Source of the DNA: RZYY01 sp036794825
Lineage (GTDB): Bacteria; Bacteroidota; Bacteroidia; Bacteroidales; 4484-276
Assembly: GCA_036794825.1 (NCBI GenBank)
Contig: DAIRGA010000024.1
Coordinates: 15,621 to 79,620, forward strand
Direction of reading: 5' to 3'
DNA: 64,000 bases
The notes under the pieces are model-generated. The model was not told where the DNA came from, ran no database searches, and was given only the letters and a program-made list of their open reading frames with translations. Shown one piece after another: positions 55,601 through 64,000 of this stretch. Position 1 is the stretch's first letter; every line of letters starts with the position of its first letter. The position numbers and the translations under genes are program-made.

Positions 55601-58600
55601 GCCGGTCAGAATGAACTTGTTCTGGCCAACAACCTGTTCACGGGAACCGTTAACCTGACCACCGGCAGGATCTATGCCATGAACCTTTTGAATTCCAACA
55701 ATGCCAACCTCGATGTTTATGCCAACACCGTGAGTATGGAAATGGCCAACACGGGAATGTTTTACGGCATTTACATCAACAATTTTGGGAAAGATGGCAC
55801 CACCAACACCGTTAATTTTTATGATAATACGATTACAGGCAACACTTTCCCCAATCACACGAGCGGCAACGTGGTGTATGCCTATATAGTTACCGGTGCT
55901 GTAAACGCGAATTGTTACAACAATGTGATCAGCAACAATACGATTGGTTCCTCTTCAACCAATTCAACAGCGCTGGCTTATTATCTGTGGTTCAGGAGTG
56001 ATCCGGTGAATAAGACCGGAACCATGAACTGCCGTAATAACACAATCTCAAACAATAACAGAATTTCGGCAGCCACTTCAGTGAGTAGCGCTACTTATTT
56101 TCTTCATAATACCGGAACCACTGATACACTCAACTGCCACAACAATGTAATAGAAAATAATACAGGGATTGCGGGAACCGCTGCTGGCATTTACATCCTC
56201 CATGCAGCGGGGAAAGTCAAGAATATCTATGAAAATACCGTTAGCAATATATCAGGAAAATTTACCAATCTTTATGGGCTGCAAAATGCAAACGGAACAA
56301 GCAGAATCTACCTTAACCGAATATCGAACCTTACAAGCAGCGGAAGTCCGACGGGTATGGCAGGCATAAACTATGTGAGTGGGTTATTCCAGCAAGCTGG
56401 CGCCAGCTCCGTTTATTTTAATAACGTCATCAGCCAGCTTTATGCTCCCATTGCATTAACAACCAATGCTGTGACAGGAATAAGAATAGAGCAATCGAGC
56501 AATTTTGCCGGTTTATATAATAATACCATTTACCTTGATGGGACTTCGACGGGTTTAAATTTCGGAACGATGGGGGTATCGTCAACTACCGGCGTCACTC
56601 TTGATATGCGAAATAATGTTATCATCAATAATGCCCTACCTAATGGAACAGGTCAAACCATTGCTTACTCCAGGAGTAACGCAACCTTAACTACCTATGA
56701 TCAGGTTTCAAACAACAATTGTTTTTACGCAGGGATACCCGGTCCAAATAATCTGATTTTCAAGGATGGCACGAATTTATTCCAAACGCTGGCCGATTAC
56801 CAGACGTTTATTTCGCCCAGGGATGCCCAGTCAATATCAGAACTTCCACCTTTTGTTAATATTAATACCTCTCCTTACGACCTGCATATTGATCCAGCGC
56901 AGGTTACTCTGTGCGAAAGCGGCGGAAGTATCATAACAGAACCGGTTGCGGTTAATACGGACTTCGACAATCAACCACGGTTCCCCAATCCCGGATATCC
57001 CAATAATCCAACTACACCGGCAACCGCTCCGGATATCGGCGCCGATGAGTTTGCCGGAATGAATCAGACCGGTCCAATGCCATTGACAGGAGTTAAAACC
57101 ATTCCGGGCGATTATCCTACTATTGCATCGGCCATAATCGCAATCAACACGCTGGGTGTAGGAACCGGTGGGGTGACTTTTGATGTGGCCCCAGATTACA
57201 CCGAAACCTTCCAGAACCTCACTGATGGATTGATATCAGCCACAGGAATGCAAACCAGCACGATCACTTTCCGCAAAGCAGCAGAAAGAGGCAGCAATCC
57301 CCTGGTTACCGCTGCATCGCCCGGCACAGGAATCTACGATTACATCTTCTGCCTGGCCGGCAGCGACTACATCACCTTTGATGGCATTGACGTGCAGGAG
57401 AACCCGTTAAACACAGACAATACGCAAAAGATGGAGTATGGATTCGCCCTGCTGAAAACATCGGGAACCGACGGTGCACAGTACAACACCATTAAAAATT
57501 CCACCATCACGCTCGCCGGCAACAACAACGCTTATGGCATTTACTCAAACAACTGGGTTTTCAACGCCCCCGGAACTCAAATTACCGTTACCGACCAAGC
57601 CGGAGCGAATTCATGGAATAAGTTCTTCAACCTCGGTTTTGTGACTTGTTTCAATGGTGTTTATCTGGTAGGATTTGATGATACCGTTGCGCCGTATGCC
57701 CTGTATGATCAGGGTAATGAAGTGGGTAAAGATGGTCAGAATACCTTTACCGGCCTGGGAACCGGCGCCAGTGGAAGTAACGTTGTTTATGGCATAATAG
57801 CCTTTGCCCAGAGCGGTCTTGTACTGGCTAATAATTCATTCACCGGCGCTGTAAGTTTAGGAGCCGGCTCCTTCTATGGGATGTATATTCTGGACGCTGT
57901 TAACGCAAACCTCGATGTTTACAACAATACCGTAAGCATTGATTTGGCATCTTCTGCAGGATTTAGTGGATTCAACGGAATCAATATCCTCAATATGGGT
58001 AAAAATGGCACTTCGAATACTGTAAATGTATACAATAACAATATTGTCAACAACACCTATCCCAATCAAGCTGGCATCCAGGCTAAATACCTGAATGTGC
58101 AAACAGGGGCCTATAACCTGAATGTCCATAACAATAATGTTTCGAACAATACCATTGGTTCCGCCACTTCAAATTCAACAGGACATATTCACTACATGTG
58201 GTTGAAAAATGACCCGGCCAATCCAGGAACCATGAATGTTTATAATAATCAGGTTAGCAATAATAACCGATTCACTAATGTTACACTTAATCATCAGATC
58301 TATTTCATGTATGCTACCGGTAATGTCGGATTACTCAACATCAACGACAACCTGATTACCGGTAATCATGCGATGTCACCTTCTGGTCCGGTTTATGGAA
58401 TCTATTGCCAGCACGCTGGTAATACCAAAAACATTTTTGGTAATATTATCGAAAACATTACCGGAAGAATAGGAAGTTTTGCAGGAATTATCAATCAGAA
58501 TGGTGCTGACAACCATATTTTCAACAACAAGATTCAAAATATCACCTCTGCAAACAGCACTATTGGTTCAGTTAAAGGCATCTGGCAACAGGCTAACACA

Positions 58601-61114
58601 AATGCTTCCTACCTCTATAATAATTTTATTGGCGGATTGTATGTTCCCAATGGTAATTCGAATGATAACGTTGCAGGAATCTATTGTTCCAACAATCCTC
58701 CATTTATTGGAATTTACCACAATACTATCTACCTTGACGGGACCTCCACCGCAAGCAATTTTGGCTCGCAGGGAATTTATATTGCAGCCACAGTACTCAG
58801 TGTTGATCTCAGAAACAACCTGATCATCAACCACTCAATACCCACCGGGCTGAATGGTAAAGCGACCATAATCAGAAACATGTCAACTGCCTTGAGCAAC
58901 TACGCATTAACATCAGATAACAACAACTTCTATCCGGGTGCTCCGGGTATTAAACGTTTTATCTACATCACTCCAACCGATTCTATTGCAAGTATGGATG
59001 ATTTCACGGCTTTCGTGGCGCCCCGCGAGTTGGCTTCAATTTCTGAGAATACCCAACTGGTGAATGTAACCACCATGCCTTACGACCTTCATGTTGATCC
59101 AAACCAGCTGTCTCTTTGCGAAAGTGGCGGGATGATTCTAACGGAACCCATTGCCATTAACACTGACTTTGACAACCAGCCAAGATTCCCCAATCCCGGC
59201 TACCCCAACAATCCCAACTGCCCGGCCACAGCGCCTGACATCGGCGCCGATGAGTTTATGCTTAATGAATGTCCGGTGAGTGAAGCCAAAATCTTAACCT
59301 TTGGTTTCAATGTGACCGAAAATCCCTCATTGCCTGAGGATGTTCCCGGAGTTGTTGATGAAGAAAACTTCACAGTAACATTAGAGGTGCTTGAAAATGC
59401 AAACATTACAGGTTTAATAGCCTCCTTTACGCTGTCTGACGGTGCAAGTGCCAGAGTCGGAACCGTAACACAGGTGAGTGCTGTAACTGCCAATGACTTC
59501 TCTTCGCCGGTTAACTATACAGTTATCGGGTATGCAGGCAATACCCAGGAATGGATGATTACTGTCAACACCCTGCCCTGTTTAAGCCCCTGGAGTTATA
59601 CTGTTACCGGCAGCCAGCACATCATTATCATTCCCGTTGATGCTGCGCCTGAAATCTTTGGAGAACCGCTGGCGCCCTACGACTGGATTGGGGTTTTCTT
59701 CCTCAACGACGACGGCGAAGAAACCTGCGGCGGCGCCGTGCAATGGACCGGAACCGGAAATGTTGGATTTATGGCCTATGCAGATGACCCCACAACTCCC
59801 GAAAAAGACGGATTTGATTCCGGTGAACCTTTCCGCTGGAGATTGAGCCGGTGCGGAAATCCCGAAGAATTTACCGCTTTTGCTACTTATGATCCCAACC
59901 AGCCCAGCCAGGGAAATTTCCAAAGCCTCGGAATATCCATGCTCACTAGTCTGAAAGCCGCTTATATTCAATACTTTATGCTAAATCAGGGATGGAACAG
60001 CATGTCCAGTTACATTGTTCCGTTTACTCCTGCCGTGGAAGATCTGTTTGCCCCCATTGTCAGCAACCTTACCATACTCAGCAACCTGACTTCCATGTAC
60101 TGGCCGGCGCAGGGGGTTAACACCATCGGCAACTGGAACAGCAACTCCGGCTACGTAGCCAAAGTGACCGAAGATGTTGAGTTTATGATTGGCGGGGCAG
60201 ATTTTGTTTCAGGAACACTGACGATTCCGGCAGGCTGGAGCTATTTGCCGGTGCTTTCTGAATGCCCGGCTGATGTGATGGATATGTTTGGAAGTAACCT
60301 GGCTGATGTGGTGATCATCCAGGAACTGATCGGTACAGGAGTGTTCTGGCCTCAGTTTGAAGTTTACACACTCGGGACTTTCGAGCCCGGCAAAGCCTAC
60401 AAAATCAAGCTGGCCAATGCGGTAACGGTGACTTTCCCCGATTGCAACCAAAAGTCGTCAATACAATCAACATCAGGCATTAACAAGATAGGCACTATCT
60501 GGGGAGAACTCAATTACTCGCCCGAAAAACAGGTTACCGCCATCCTGAAATCAGCCCTTTCAGGTCTTCAAAGCGGAGATCTGGTGGGGGCTTTCAATGC
60601 AGATGGTCTGCTTTGCGGATATATCGAAATCGGGGCTGTTGACCACAACCTGGCCATCACCCTTTTCGGCAACGACCAGACTTCCTCCACAACCACCGGG
60701 TTGATAAACGGAGAACCAGTCTTCTTCAAATTATACCGCAGCCTGTCCGGCGAAGTGTTCGACCTGGAGGTGGAATACGATAACTCTCTGGAAAATTCCA
60801 CCGGGAATTTTTATACCGGATCTTTTGCGGCAATTACTGAAATAATCCTGAAATCAACCGGAATGAAAGAAATGAACCCAGTGAAATACTCGATCATGCC
60901 CAACCCTGCCAAGGAAAGCATTACCATCACAGCAGCAAATGGCGCCGGCCATTCTGTTGAAGCGCTGATTTACGATATGCACGGCACGCTGTTGGTCGAA
61001 AACAGCTTTCAGAAACAGACCTCTTTGAACATCGGAAATCTGAACCCCGGTGTTTACATGGTTGTGTTAAGGACAGCATACAGCCATGAAGTACAAAAAC
61101 TTATTGTCAGATAA
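52601..61114 (+). CDS. Giant T9SS surface protein with three ~735-residue beta-helix repeats
   Basis: 2837 residues from the ATG at 52601 (an upstream TTG is inside the small ORF). Signal peptide ends SVSGQ (27). Three homologous tandem repeats start at residues 28, 763 and 1495 with TGIKTIPGD(Y/F)xTIA, each ~730 residues: a pectin-lyase-like beta-helix rich in NNTI rungs and closing with PDIGADEF. A DUF5018-like Ig domain follows (about 2228-2325, VTENPSLPEDVPGVVDEENF). Next are two or three modules shared with the 14623 protein (GWNSMSSYIVP; GDLVGAF; FGNDQTSSTTTG), then a T9SS type A domain (IMPNPAKESIT; KLIVR). Probably an adhesin or carbohydrate-binding surface fibre. Confidence 0.9.
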   Translation: MKKRSTKLKSLIMLIAALFIGHSVSGQITGIKTIPGDYPTIASAIAALNTQGVGSGGVTFNITAGYTETFAPSTAGLITATGTQSDPVVFQKTGTGNNPLVTASVGNGAYDYVFCLAGSDHITFDGIDIRENPTNGDETRKMEFGFVFLKTSPTNGSQYNTIKNLAISGFSRVEAYGVALLNWDYTAPGTQLNVNDVAGANSWNKFFNLNFTDCYNGINLSGFNDTVAPFAFQDQGNEVGKDGQNTFTGLGIGGTTVNTYGINVAGQNDLELANNLFTGTVTLTSASFYAMNLSYTANANLELYGNTVSINMAGSGAFFGIFIDGFGDDGTTNTLNIYNNSVINNSYPNHTTNYVIYLYAVTEALNLNCNYNNVSNNSIGNPNANSRNSNIYYIYMKDGRPTGLVNTGIMNVNYNTVTNNQRLSINTATSAEPATNYILVTGSNEIFNCHDNLIANNIMYNYFGYIHGIITAHNGTQKYIYNNTIENNSGTTYGFIGLYNANGINTHIYNNKIRNITVVGSYNGIGSIRGIHQNANSNVYIYNNFISELYVPDAKFPVVTGIFTQQGTFAGIYNNTIYLDGTSTQANFGSQGIWMDATTQMIDLRNNLIINKTIPTGNGIAAIIRQQGGSLGSFALTSNNNNFYVESTLPKRAIYLSPTDTITRMDNFKTFIAPRESASISENTQLVNVTTMPYDLHVDPNQVTLCESGAMIITEPVAVTTDFDNQPRFPNPGYPNNPNTPATAPDIGADEFAGTNPTGPIALTGIKTIPGDFATIAAAIAALNAQGVGNGGVVFEVAADYTETFQSLTDGLITATGTQNNPITFRKADERGNNPLVTAAAGVGAYDYVFCLAGSDYITFDGIDIQENSLNLDDTQKMEFGFALLKTSGTDGAQYNTIKNLTMSGFSRVEAYGIALLNWNYTAPGTQLTVTDVAGANSWNKFFNLNLVDCYSGINLLGFDDTVAPFAFYDQGNEVGKDGQNTFTGLGIGGTTVNTYGINAAGQNELVLANNLFTGTVNLTTGRIYAMNLLNSNNANLDVYANTVSMEMANTGMFYGIYINNFGKDGTTNTVNFYDNTITGNTFPNHTSGNVVYAYIVTGAVNANCYNNVISNNTIGSSSTNSTALAYYLWFRSDPVNKTGTMNCRNNTISNNNRISAATSVSSATYFLHNTGTTDTLNCHNNVIENNTGIAGTAAGIYILHAAGKVKNIYENTVSNISGKFTNLYGLQNANGTSRIYLNRISNLTSSGSPTGMAGINYVSGLFQQAGASSVYFNNVISQLYAPIALTTNAVTGIRIEQSSNFAGLYNNTIYLDGTSTGLNFGTMGVSSTTGVTLDMRNNVIINNALPNGTGQTIAYSRSNATLTTYDQVSNNNCFYAGIPGPNNLIFKDGTNLFQTLADYQTFISPRDAQSISELPPFVNINTSPYDLHIDPAQVTLCESGGSIITEPVAVNTDFDNQPRFPNPGYPNNPTTPATAPDIGADEFAGMNQTGPMPLTGVKTIPGDYPTIASAIIAINTLGVGTGGVTFDVAPDYTETFQNLTDGLISATGMQTSTITFRKAAERGSNPLVTAASPGTGIYDYIFCLAGSDYITFDGIDVQENPLNTDNTQKMEYGFALLKTSGTDGAQYNTIKNSTITLAGNNNAYGIYSNNWVFNAPGTQITVTDQAGANSWNKFFNLGFVTCFNGVYLVGFDDTVAPYALYDQGNEVGKDGQNTFTGLGTGASGSNVVYGIIAFAQSGLVLANNSFTGAVSLGAGSFYGMYILDAVNANLDVYNNTVSIDLASSAGFSGFNGINILNMGKNGTSNTVNVYNNNIVNNTYPNQAGIQAKYLNVQTGAYNLNVHNNNVSNNTIGSATSNSTGHIHYMWLKNDPANPGTMNVYNNQVSNNNRFTNVTLNHQIYFMYATGNVGLLNINDNLITGNHAMSPSGPVYGIYCQHAGNTKNIFGNIIENITGRIGSFAGIINQNGADNHIFNNKIQNITSANSTIGSVKGIWQQANTNASYLYNNFIGGLYVPNGNSNDNVAGIYCSNNPPFIGIYHNTIYLDGTSTASNFGSQGIYIAATVLSVDLRNNLIINHSIPTGLNGKATIIRNMSTALSNYALTSDNNNFYPGAPGIKRFIYITPTDSIASMDDFTAFVAPRELASISENTQLVNVTTMPYDLHVDPNQLSLCESGGMILTEPIAINTDFDNQPRFPNPGYPNNPNCPATAPDIGADEFMLNECPVSEAKILTFGFNVTENPSLPEDVPGVVDEENFTVTLEVLENANITGLIASFTLSDGASARVGTVTQVSAVTANDFSSPVNYTVIGYAGNTQEWMITVNTLPCLSPWSYTVTGSQHIIIIPVDAAPEIFGEPLAPYDWIGVFFLNDDGEETCGGAVQWTGTGNVGFMAYADDPTTPEKDGFDSGEPFRWRLSRCGNPEEFTAFATYDPNQPSQGNFQSLGISMLTSLKAAYIQYFMLNQGWNSMSSYIVPFTPAVEDLFAPIVSNLTILSNLTSMYWPAQGVNTIGNWNSNSGYVAKVTEDVEFMIGGADFVSGTLTIPAGWSYLPVLSECPADVMDMFGSNLADVVIIQELIGTGVFWPQFEVYTLGTFEPGKAYKIKLANAVTVTFPDCNQKSSIQSTSGINKIGTIWGELNYSPEKQVTAILKSALSGLQSGDLVGAFNADGLLCGYIEIGAVDHNLAITLFGNDQTSSTTTGLINGEPVFFKLYRSLSGEVFDLEVEYDNSLENSTGNFYTGSFAAITEIILKSTGMKEMNPVKYSIMPNPAKESITITAANGAGHSVEALIYDMHGTLLVENSFQKQTSLNIGNLNPGVYMVVLRTAYSHEVQKLIVR

Positions 61115-61136
61115 CTTTCAAAACGTTAGAACCTTT

Positions 61137-61168
61137 AAACCCTGCCCCGAAACGGGCGGGGTTTTTTT
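61137..61168 (+). terminator. Intrinsic terminator of giant gene
   Basis: AAACCCTGCCC pairs with GGGCGGGGTTT around a CGAAACG loop, followed by a run of seven T. It lies 23 bp after the stop codon. Confidence 0.85.
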
Positions 61169-61306
61169 GTGTACCACCATTATCACCTTTCCAAAACTCA
61201 ACAAAGATCGGTTAGTAATGAGTTAGCCTACATGGTAAAAGGTTGCCTTAACTTAAAACTTGAATTCCGACCACAAATTCATCTTGTCAGATAAAAATGA
61301 TTTGGG

Positions 61307-61356
61307 AAATGAAAATTATCGGATATTTTTCATTTTCGAAATAAAAATTATCTTTG
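61307..61356 (+). promoter_or_regulatory. Palindrome and -7 box of the ATPase gene
   Basis: AAATGAAAA (61307-61315) and TTTTCATTT (61327-61335) are perfect 9-bp inverted arms around 11 bp. TATCTTTG (61349-61356) follows 13 bp later and the ATG 12 bp after that, leaving a very short leader. Confidence 0.6.
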
Positions 61357-61368
61357 TCAAAAAATGCC

Positions 61369-62595
61369 ATGCCAAACTTTGAACGAAAATTACTGAAAGA
61401 GATAATAGAACATCTTCCTGAAAAAGAGTTTACTATCATTTCGGGTGCACGGCAGACCGGGAAAACCACGCTCCTCAACCAGCTTGCTGAAAAGCTAAAG
61501 CAAAATAATGAGGCGGTTACCGTTTTAACACTTGAGGACCAATCCATTTTATCCAGGTTGAACCAACATCCTGAAAACCTCTTCGAGTTTGCCATCCGGC
61601 CCGAAGGGAAGAGACTTTATGTGCTTCTTGATGAAATTCAATACCTGAATAACCCTTCTAACTTCCTGAAGTTGCTTTACGACAAGCATCATCAGTCGCT
61701 AAAGATAGTTGCTACTGGCAGCAGCGCTTTTTATATTGACAGGAAATTTACCGATTCGCTTGCAGGCCGGAAACGACTTTTTGTCCTTTATACACTCACT
61801 TTTGATGAGTTTTTGACATTCCGGACAGCTAATGACTCACTGAAAGATGAATTAACAGCGATCCGGACTCGCAATAATTATCTCTCACCTAAGCGCAGTG
61901 AGTTGGAGACGTACTTCAACGAGTATCTCATTTATGGAGGCTATCCTGCTGTGGCGCTTGCTGATTCGGTTAACAGGAAAACGCAGATGCTAAACGAGAT
62001 TACAAGTTCATACCTGAAGCGGGATGTCATCGAATCCAATGTACAGGATCAGGAGAAGTTTTACTATCTTACCCTGCTACTTGCCCAGCAGACAGGCTCG
62101 TTGGTGAATGTAAACGAATTGTCGAAAACGCTGAGACTCTCGACAACTGCCGTTGAGAATTATCTCTACATTCTCCGCAAATGCTTTCACATCCATTTGC
62201 TGCGTCCCTGGTTCAGAAATATCAGAAAAGAACTGGTGAAGATGCCCAAAATTTTTTTTCATGACCTGGGTTTCCGAAATGCCCTGATCAAACAGTTTAA
62301 TCCTATCGAACAGCGCCCGGATAAAGGAATGTTGATTGAAAATTATGCATATATCCGCTTGCGCGAAATCTGGGACAACGACACATTGCACTACTGGAGA
62401 ACTGCCGACGGTCAGGAAATAGATTTTATTATCCTGAATAGTTTTGATGAGGGAATTGCAATGGAAATCAAATTTGATGAGGCTGGTGTCAATCCTATGA
62501 AATACAGCAGGTTTCAGGAGGCTTACCCATCGTTTCAGCTAACCCATAAAGCCTTCAAAGCAGCTAACAACGAACATTCCCTGATGGCATTGTAG
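61369..62595 (+). CDS. AAA_14 ATPase with C-terminal DUF4143 domain
   Basis: 408 residues from the ATG at 61369; a TTG at 61354 falls within the TATCTTTG box and is rejected. P-loop SGARQTGKTT (about 25-34), Walker B LYVLLDEIQ, sensor KIVATGSSA. A DUF4143 half with winged-helix segment (NVNELSKTLRLSTTAVENYL) and a PD-(D/E)xK-like pair QEIDFIIL and AMEIKFDE. It stands outside the repeat-bounded block; no kinase 3' fragment flanks it, but a T9SS tail relic lies 0.5 kb downstream. Confidence 0.88.
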   Translation: MPNFERKLLKEIIEHLPEKEFTIISGARQTGKTTLLNQLAEKLKQNNEAVTVLTLEDQSILSRLNQHPENLFEFAIRPEGKRLYVLLDEIQYLNNPSNFLKLLYDKHHQSLKIVATGSSAFYIDRKFTDSLAGRKRLFVLYTLTFDEFLTFRTANDSLKDELTAIRTRNNYLSPKRSELETYFNEYLIYGGYPAVALADSVNRKTQMLNEITSSYLKRDVIESNVQDQEKFYYLTLLLAQQTGSLVNVNELSKTLRLSTTAVENYLYILRKCFHIHLLRPWFRNIRKELVKMPKIFFHDLGFRNALIKQFNPIEQRPDKGMLIENYAYIRLREIWDNDTLHYWRTADGQEIDFIILNSFDEGIAMEIKFDEAGVNPMKYSRFQEAYPSFQLTHKAFKAANNEHSLMAL

Positions 62596-63119
62596 TGCAG
62601 CAGAAAATAATGATCATAAAATGTCAGAACAACAATTCCAAAGCGTTCAAACGCTTTATCGAAAAGATCGGGGTGTTTTCTGAAGTGCCTAAAAACTTGA
62701 CGCAGTAGGTGATTCGGTAAAATTATTACTAACTGCTTTCTACCAGCTAATTTGCAGCAGGAATCTGCAGGATTCAGATCTTAAAAACGTTTTCCACCCA
62801 ACTCCTTCGAAAAAGTGTAACATTTTACAAATAGTCGTTTGAAAAAGTGTGGTTTATTACAGAAAGACGTACGACTTTTTGTAGTTGAAGATATTGAATT
62901 CATGGTAATCTTCGGAATATCATCAACATAAACATTTCATCATGTTTAATTCAACAATATCTTCTATTTGATTTCGATTTCAATATGTCCGATTATCGCC
63001 ATCAGGATTGGATGATCAACGTGCCGCTTTATGCGGTGGGGGCTTTAAGCAGGATTTTGGTGACAGAAACCGGCGATAACCCTCATTAACCGGATTTTGC
63101 ATCTTTAAGGATTATCTGA
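62596..63119. other. Gene-poor region with small repeats
   Basis: No credible gene. Features seen: a perfect palindrome AAAGCGTT-CA-AACGCTTT (62640-62657), and a 21-nt imperfect direct repeat starting GAAAAAGTGT at 62809 and 62841 (32-bp period). A 34-codon frame from an ATG near 62985 shows no recognisable family. Confidence 0.45.
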
Positions 63120-63239
63120 TTGAACATCAGCCACCTTACACCCGGTGTTTATTTTGTTGACAAAAATCGTTCGAAAAACAGAAAAATTTGTCCTTGTCAT
63201 CAAATTTTTCCTCAACATAATTTTGCAACAACCTGATGA
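63120..63239 (+). pseudogene. Orphan T9SS sorting-domain tail
   Basis: The frame after an in-frame stop reads LNISHLTPGVYFVDK, the usual T9SS type A (D/N)(I/L)SHLxPGVYFV strand, then loses similarity before its stop. No beta-domain precedes it. It is a probable 3' relic of a deleted secreted-protein gene. The match is shorter and weaker than at 34552. Confidence 0.4.
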
Positions 63240-63262
63240 ATAGCTACAAATAGCGCTCCCGG

Positions 63263-63916
63263 CTAAAAATAGACCAATCCTTCTCTGATGGCGAGCTTCA
63301 CCAATCCAACGGTATTGCTGGTCTTGGTTTTCGCCATGATGTTCTTACGGTGAGTCTCTACGGTTCGTTCGCTGATAAAGAGCTTCTCTGCTATCTGGGA
63401 ATTGGAAAGCTCCTTGGTGATCAGATAAAGAATCTCGAGTTCGCGTTTTGACAGCTTGTTCTGGTTCAGATCTTTAAACTCTTCTGAATCAATAGCGCCA
63501 ACTTTTTCAAGAATCGTATTCCGGATTTCAGCATCCCAGTATTTGCCGCCATTAGCCACCGTTTTAATGGCATCAATTAAAACCTGCATATCTGCAGATT
63601 TCAAAACATAGCCATTTGCTCCGCTTTGGATCATTTTCTGAATATACAATATGTCCTCAAACATGGTAAGGGCAATAATCTTTGCCTTCGGATTTTTTTC
63701 CTTGATTATCCTGGTTAGTTCAATGCCGGTCATATCGGGCATGTTGATGTCAATCAGGATTACATCAGGTTCTGTAACGGGTGGTTCGTTGAGGAATTGC
63801 TTTGCTGAGCAGGCATGACCTACCACCTCCATTTCACTGTTTTCCTCAAACAGAGATATTATGCCTTTGATAAATAGCTTATGATCGTCAACCAGATACA
63901 ACTTTATCTTTTTCAT
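63263..63916 (-). CDS. NarL/FixJ-family response regulator
   Basis: 217 residues. Receiver domain about 4-120 with DD (10-11), phospho-acceptor ILIDINMP (Asp56) and the VLKSA switch Lys. LuxR-type helix-turn-helix about 150-210 (LSKRELEILYLITKELSNSQ; then ISERTVETHRKNIMAK). DNA-binding transcription factor activated by phosphorylation. Its 5' end overlaps the 3' end of a histidine kinase gene by 29 bp, so the two form an operon. Confidence 0.92.
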   Translation of the reverse strand: MKKIKLYLVDDHKLFIKGIISLFEENSEMEVVGHACSAKQFLNEPPVTEPDVILIDINMPDMTGIELTRIIKEKNPKAKIIALTMFEDILYIQKMIQSGANGYVLKSADMQVLIDAIKTVANGGKYWDAEIRNTILEKVGAIDSEEFKDLNQNKLSKRELEILYLITKELSNSQIAEKLFISERTVETHRKNIMAKTKTSNTVGLVKLAIREGLVYF

Positions 63917-64000
63917 CTTTCATTTTTGTAAATTCGCCGTTGGGTAGCTCCATAATGATTATGGTTCCCCGGTTCGGCATGCTGTCAATAAAAAATTTAC
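63888..64000 (-). CDS. Sensor histidine kinase, C-terminal 37 residues only
   Basis: The frame enters from the right edge and ends at TGA (63890-63888). The visible part (KFFIDSMPNRGTIIIMELPN) matches the final strand of a HATPase domain of NarX/DesK-type kinases. It overlaps the response-regulator gene by 29 bp on the same strand. The rest of the gene is outside the window. Confidence 0.7.
   Translation of the reverse strand, partial: KFFIDSMPNRGTIIIMELPNGEFTKMKDEKDKVVSG

Noticed and set aside
62985..63089. 34-codon frame as a small gene between the ATPase and the response regulator
   Set aside because: No promoter box or homology is seen, and the flanking sequence contains decayed gene pieces.

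Overview
The window looks like chromosomal DNA of an uncultured or environmental Bacteroidota, probably Bacteroidales-like. The evidence is several large secreted proteins ending in type IX secretion (T9SS) type A sorting domains, promoters of the Bacteroidota form TTTG-N19/20-TAnnTTTG, a CusA-CusC (RND pump plus outer-membrane factor) fusion, a FISUMP-domain protein, and many LytS/LytTR and AAA/DUF4143-type genes. No rRNA, tRNA, CRISPR array, integrase or transposase was recognised. Where a TTG or GTG start would overlap a TAnnTTTG box, I moved the start to the next ATG.

Layout. 0-4.5 kb: a FISUMP/tail-fibre-like secreted protein cut by the left edge, and a T9SS beta-helix protein, both on the minus strand. 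5-8.7 kb: an M14 peptidase, an AAA ATPase and an outer-membrane protein. 8.9-18.2 kb: a plus-strand island that looks AT-rich. It holds unknown genes, including a J-domain-like coiled-coil protein plus beta-propeller operon, a T9SS beta-helix protein and a TrpF-like TIM barrel. 18.5-34.3 kb: housekeeping and envelope genes: an M16 peptidase, glutaminase, a heavy-metal RND operon, a DUF1648 protein, an ECF sigma/anti-sigma/Spy-like operon, a lipoprotein, FKBP, an EamA transporter, flavodoxin and a membrane protein. 34.5-40.9 kb: four AAA ATPase genes, each bounded by a copy of the last ~25 codons of a LytS-type histidine kinase gene (five copies). 41-52 kb: an LRR-like T9SS protein, a tandem 169-bp repeat, a LytS/LytTR two-component pair, a T9SS beta-helix paralogue and a membrane-anchored TPR-HTH regulator. 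52.4-61.1 kb: a 52-codon ORF and a 2837-residue T9SS protein built of three ~735-residue repeats. 61.3-64 kb: a sixth ATPase and a NarL-type response regulator overlapping a histidine kinase cut by the right edge.

Two patterns stand out. First, the two paralogous beta-helix genes 45 kb apart carry identical upstream architecture: three 9-bp LytTR-like direct repeats at exact 21-bp spacing, ending 87 bp before the start codon, then a TAnnTTT box 44 bp before it. The LytTR regulator encoded next to one of them is the obvious candidate activator. Second, the four-ATPase block resembles a cassette array whose boundary is a histidine-kinase 3' end. Each of the six ATPase genes in the window also carries its own palindrome or iteron upstream.
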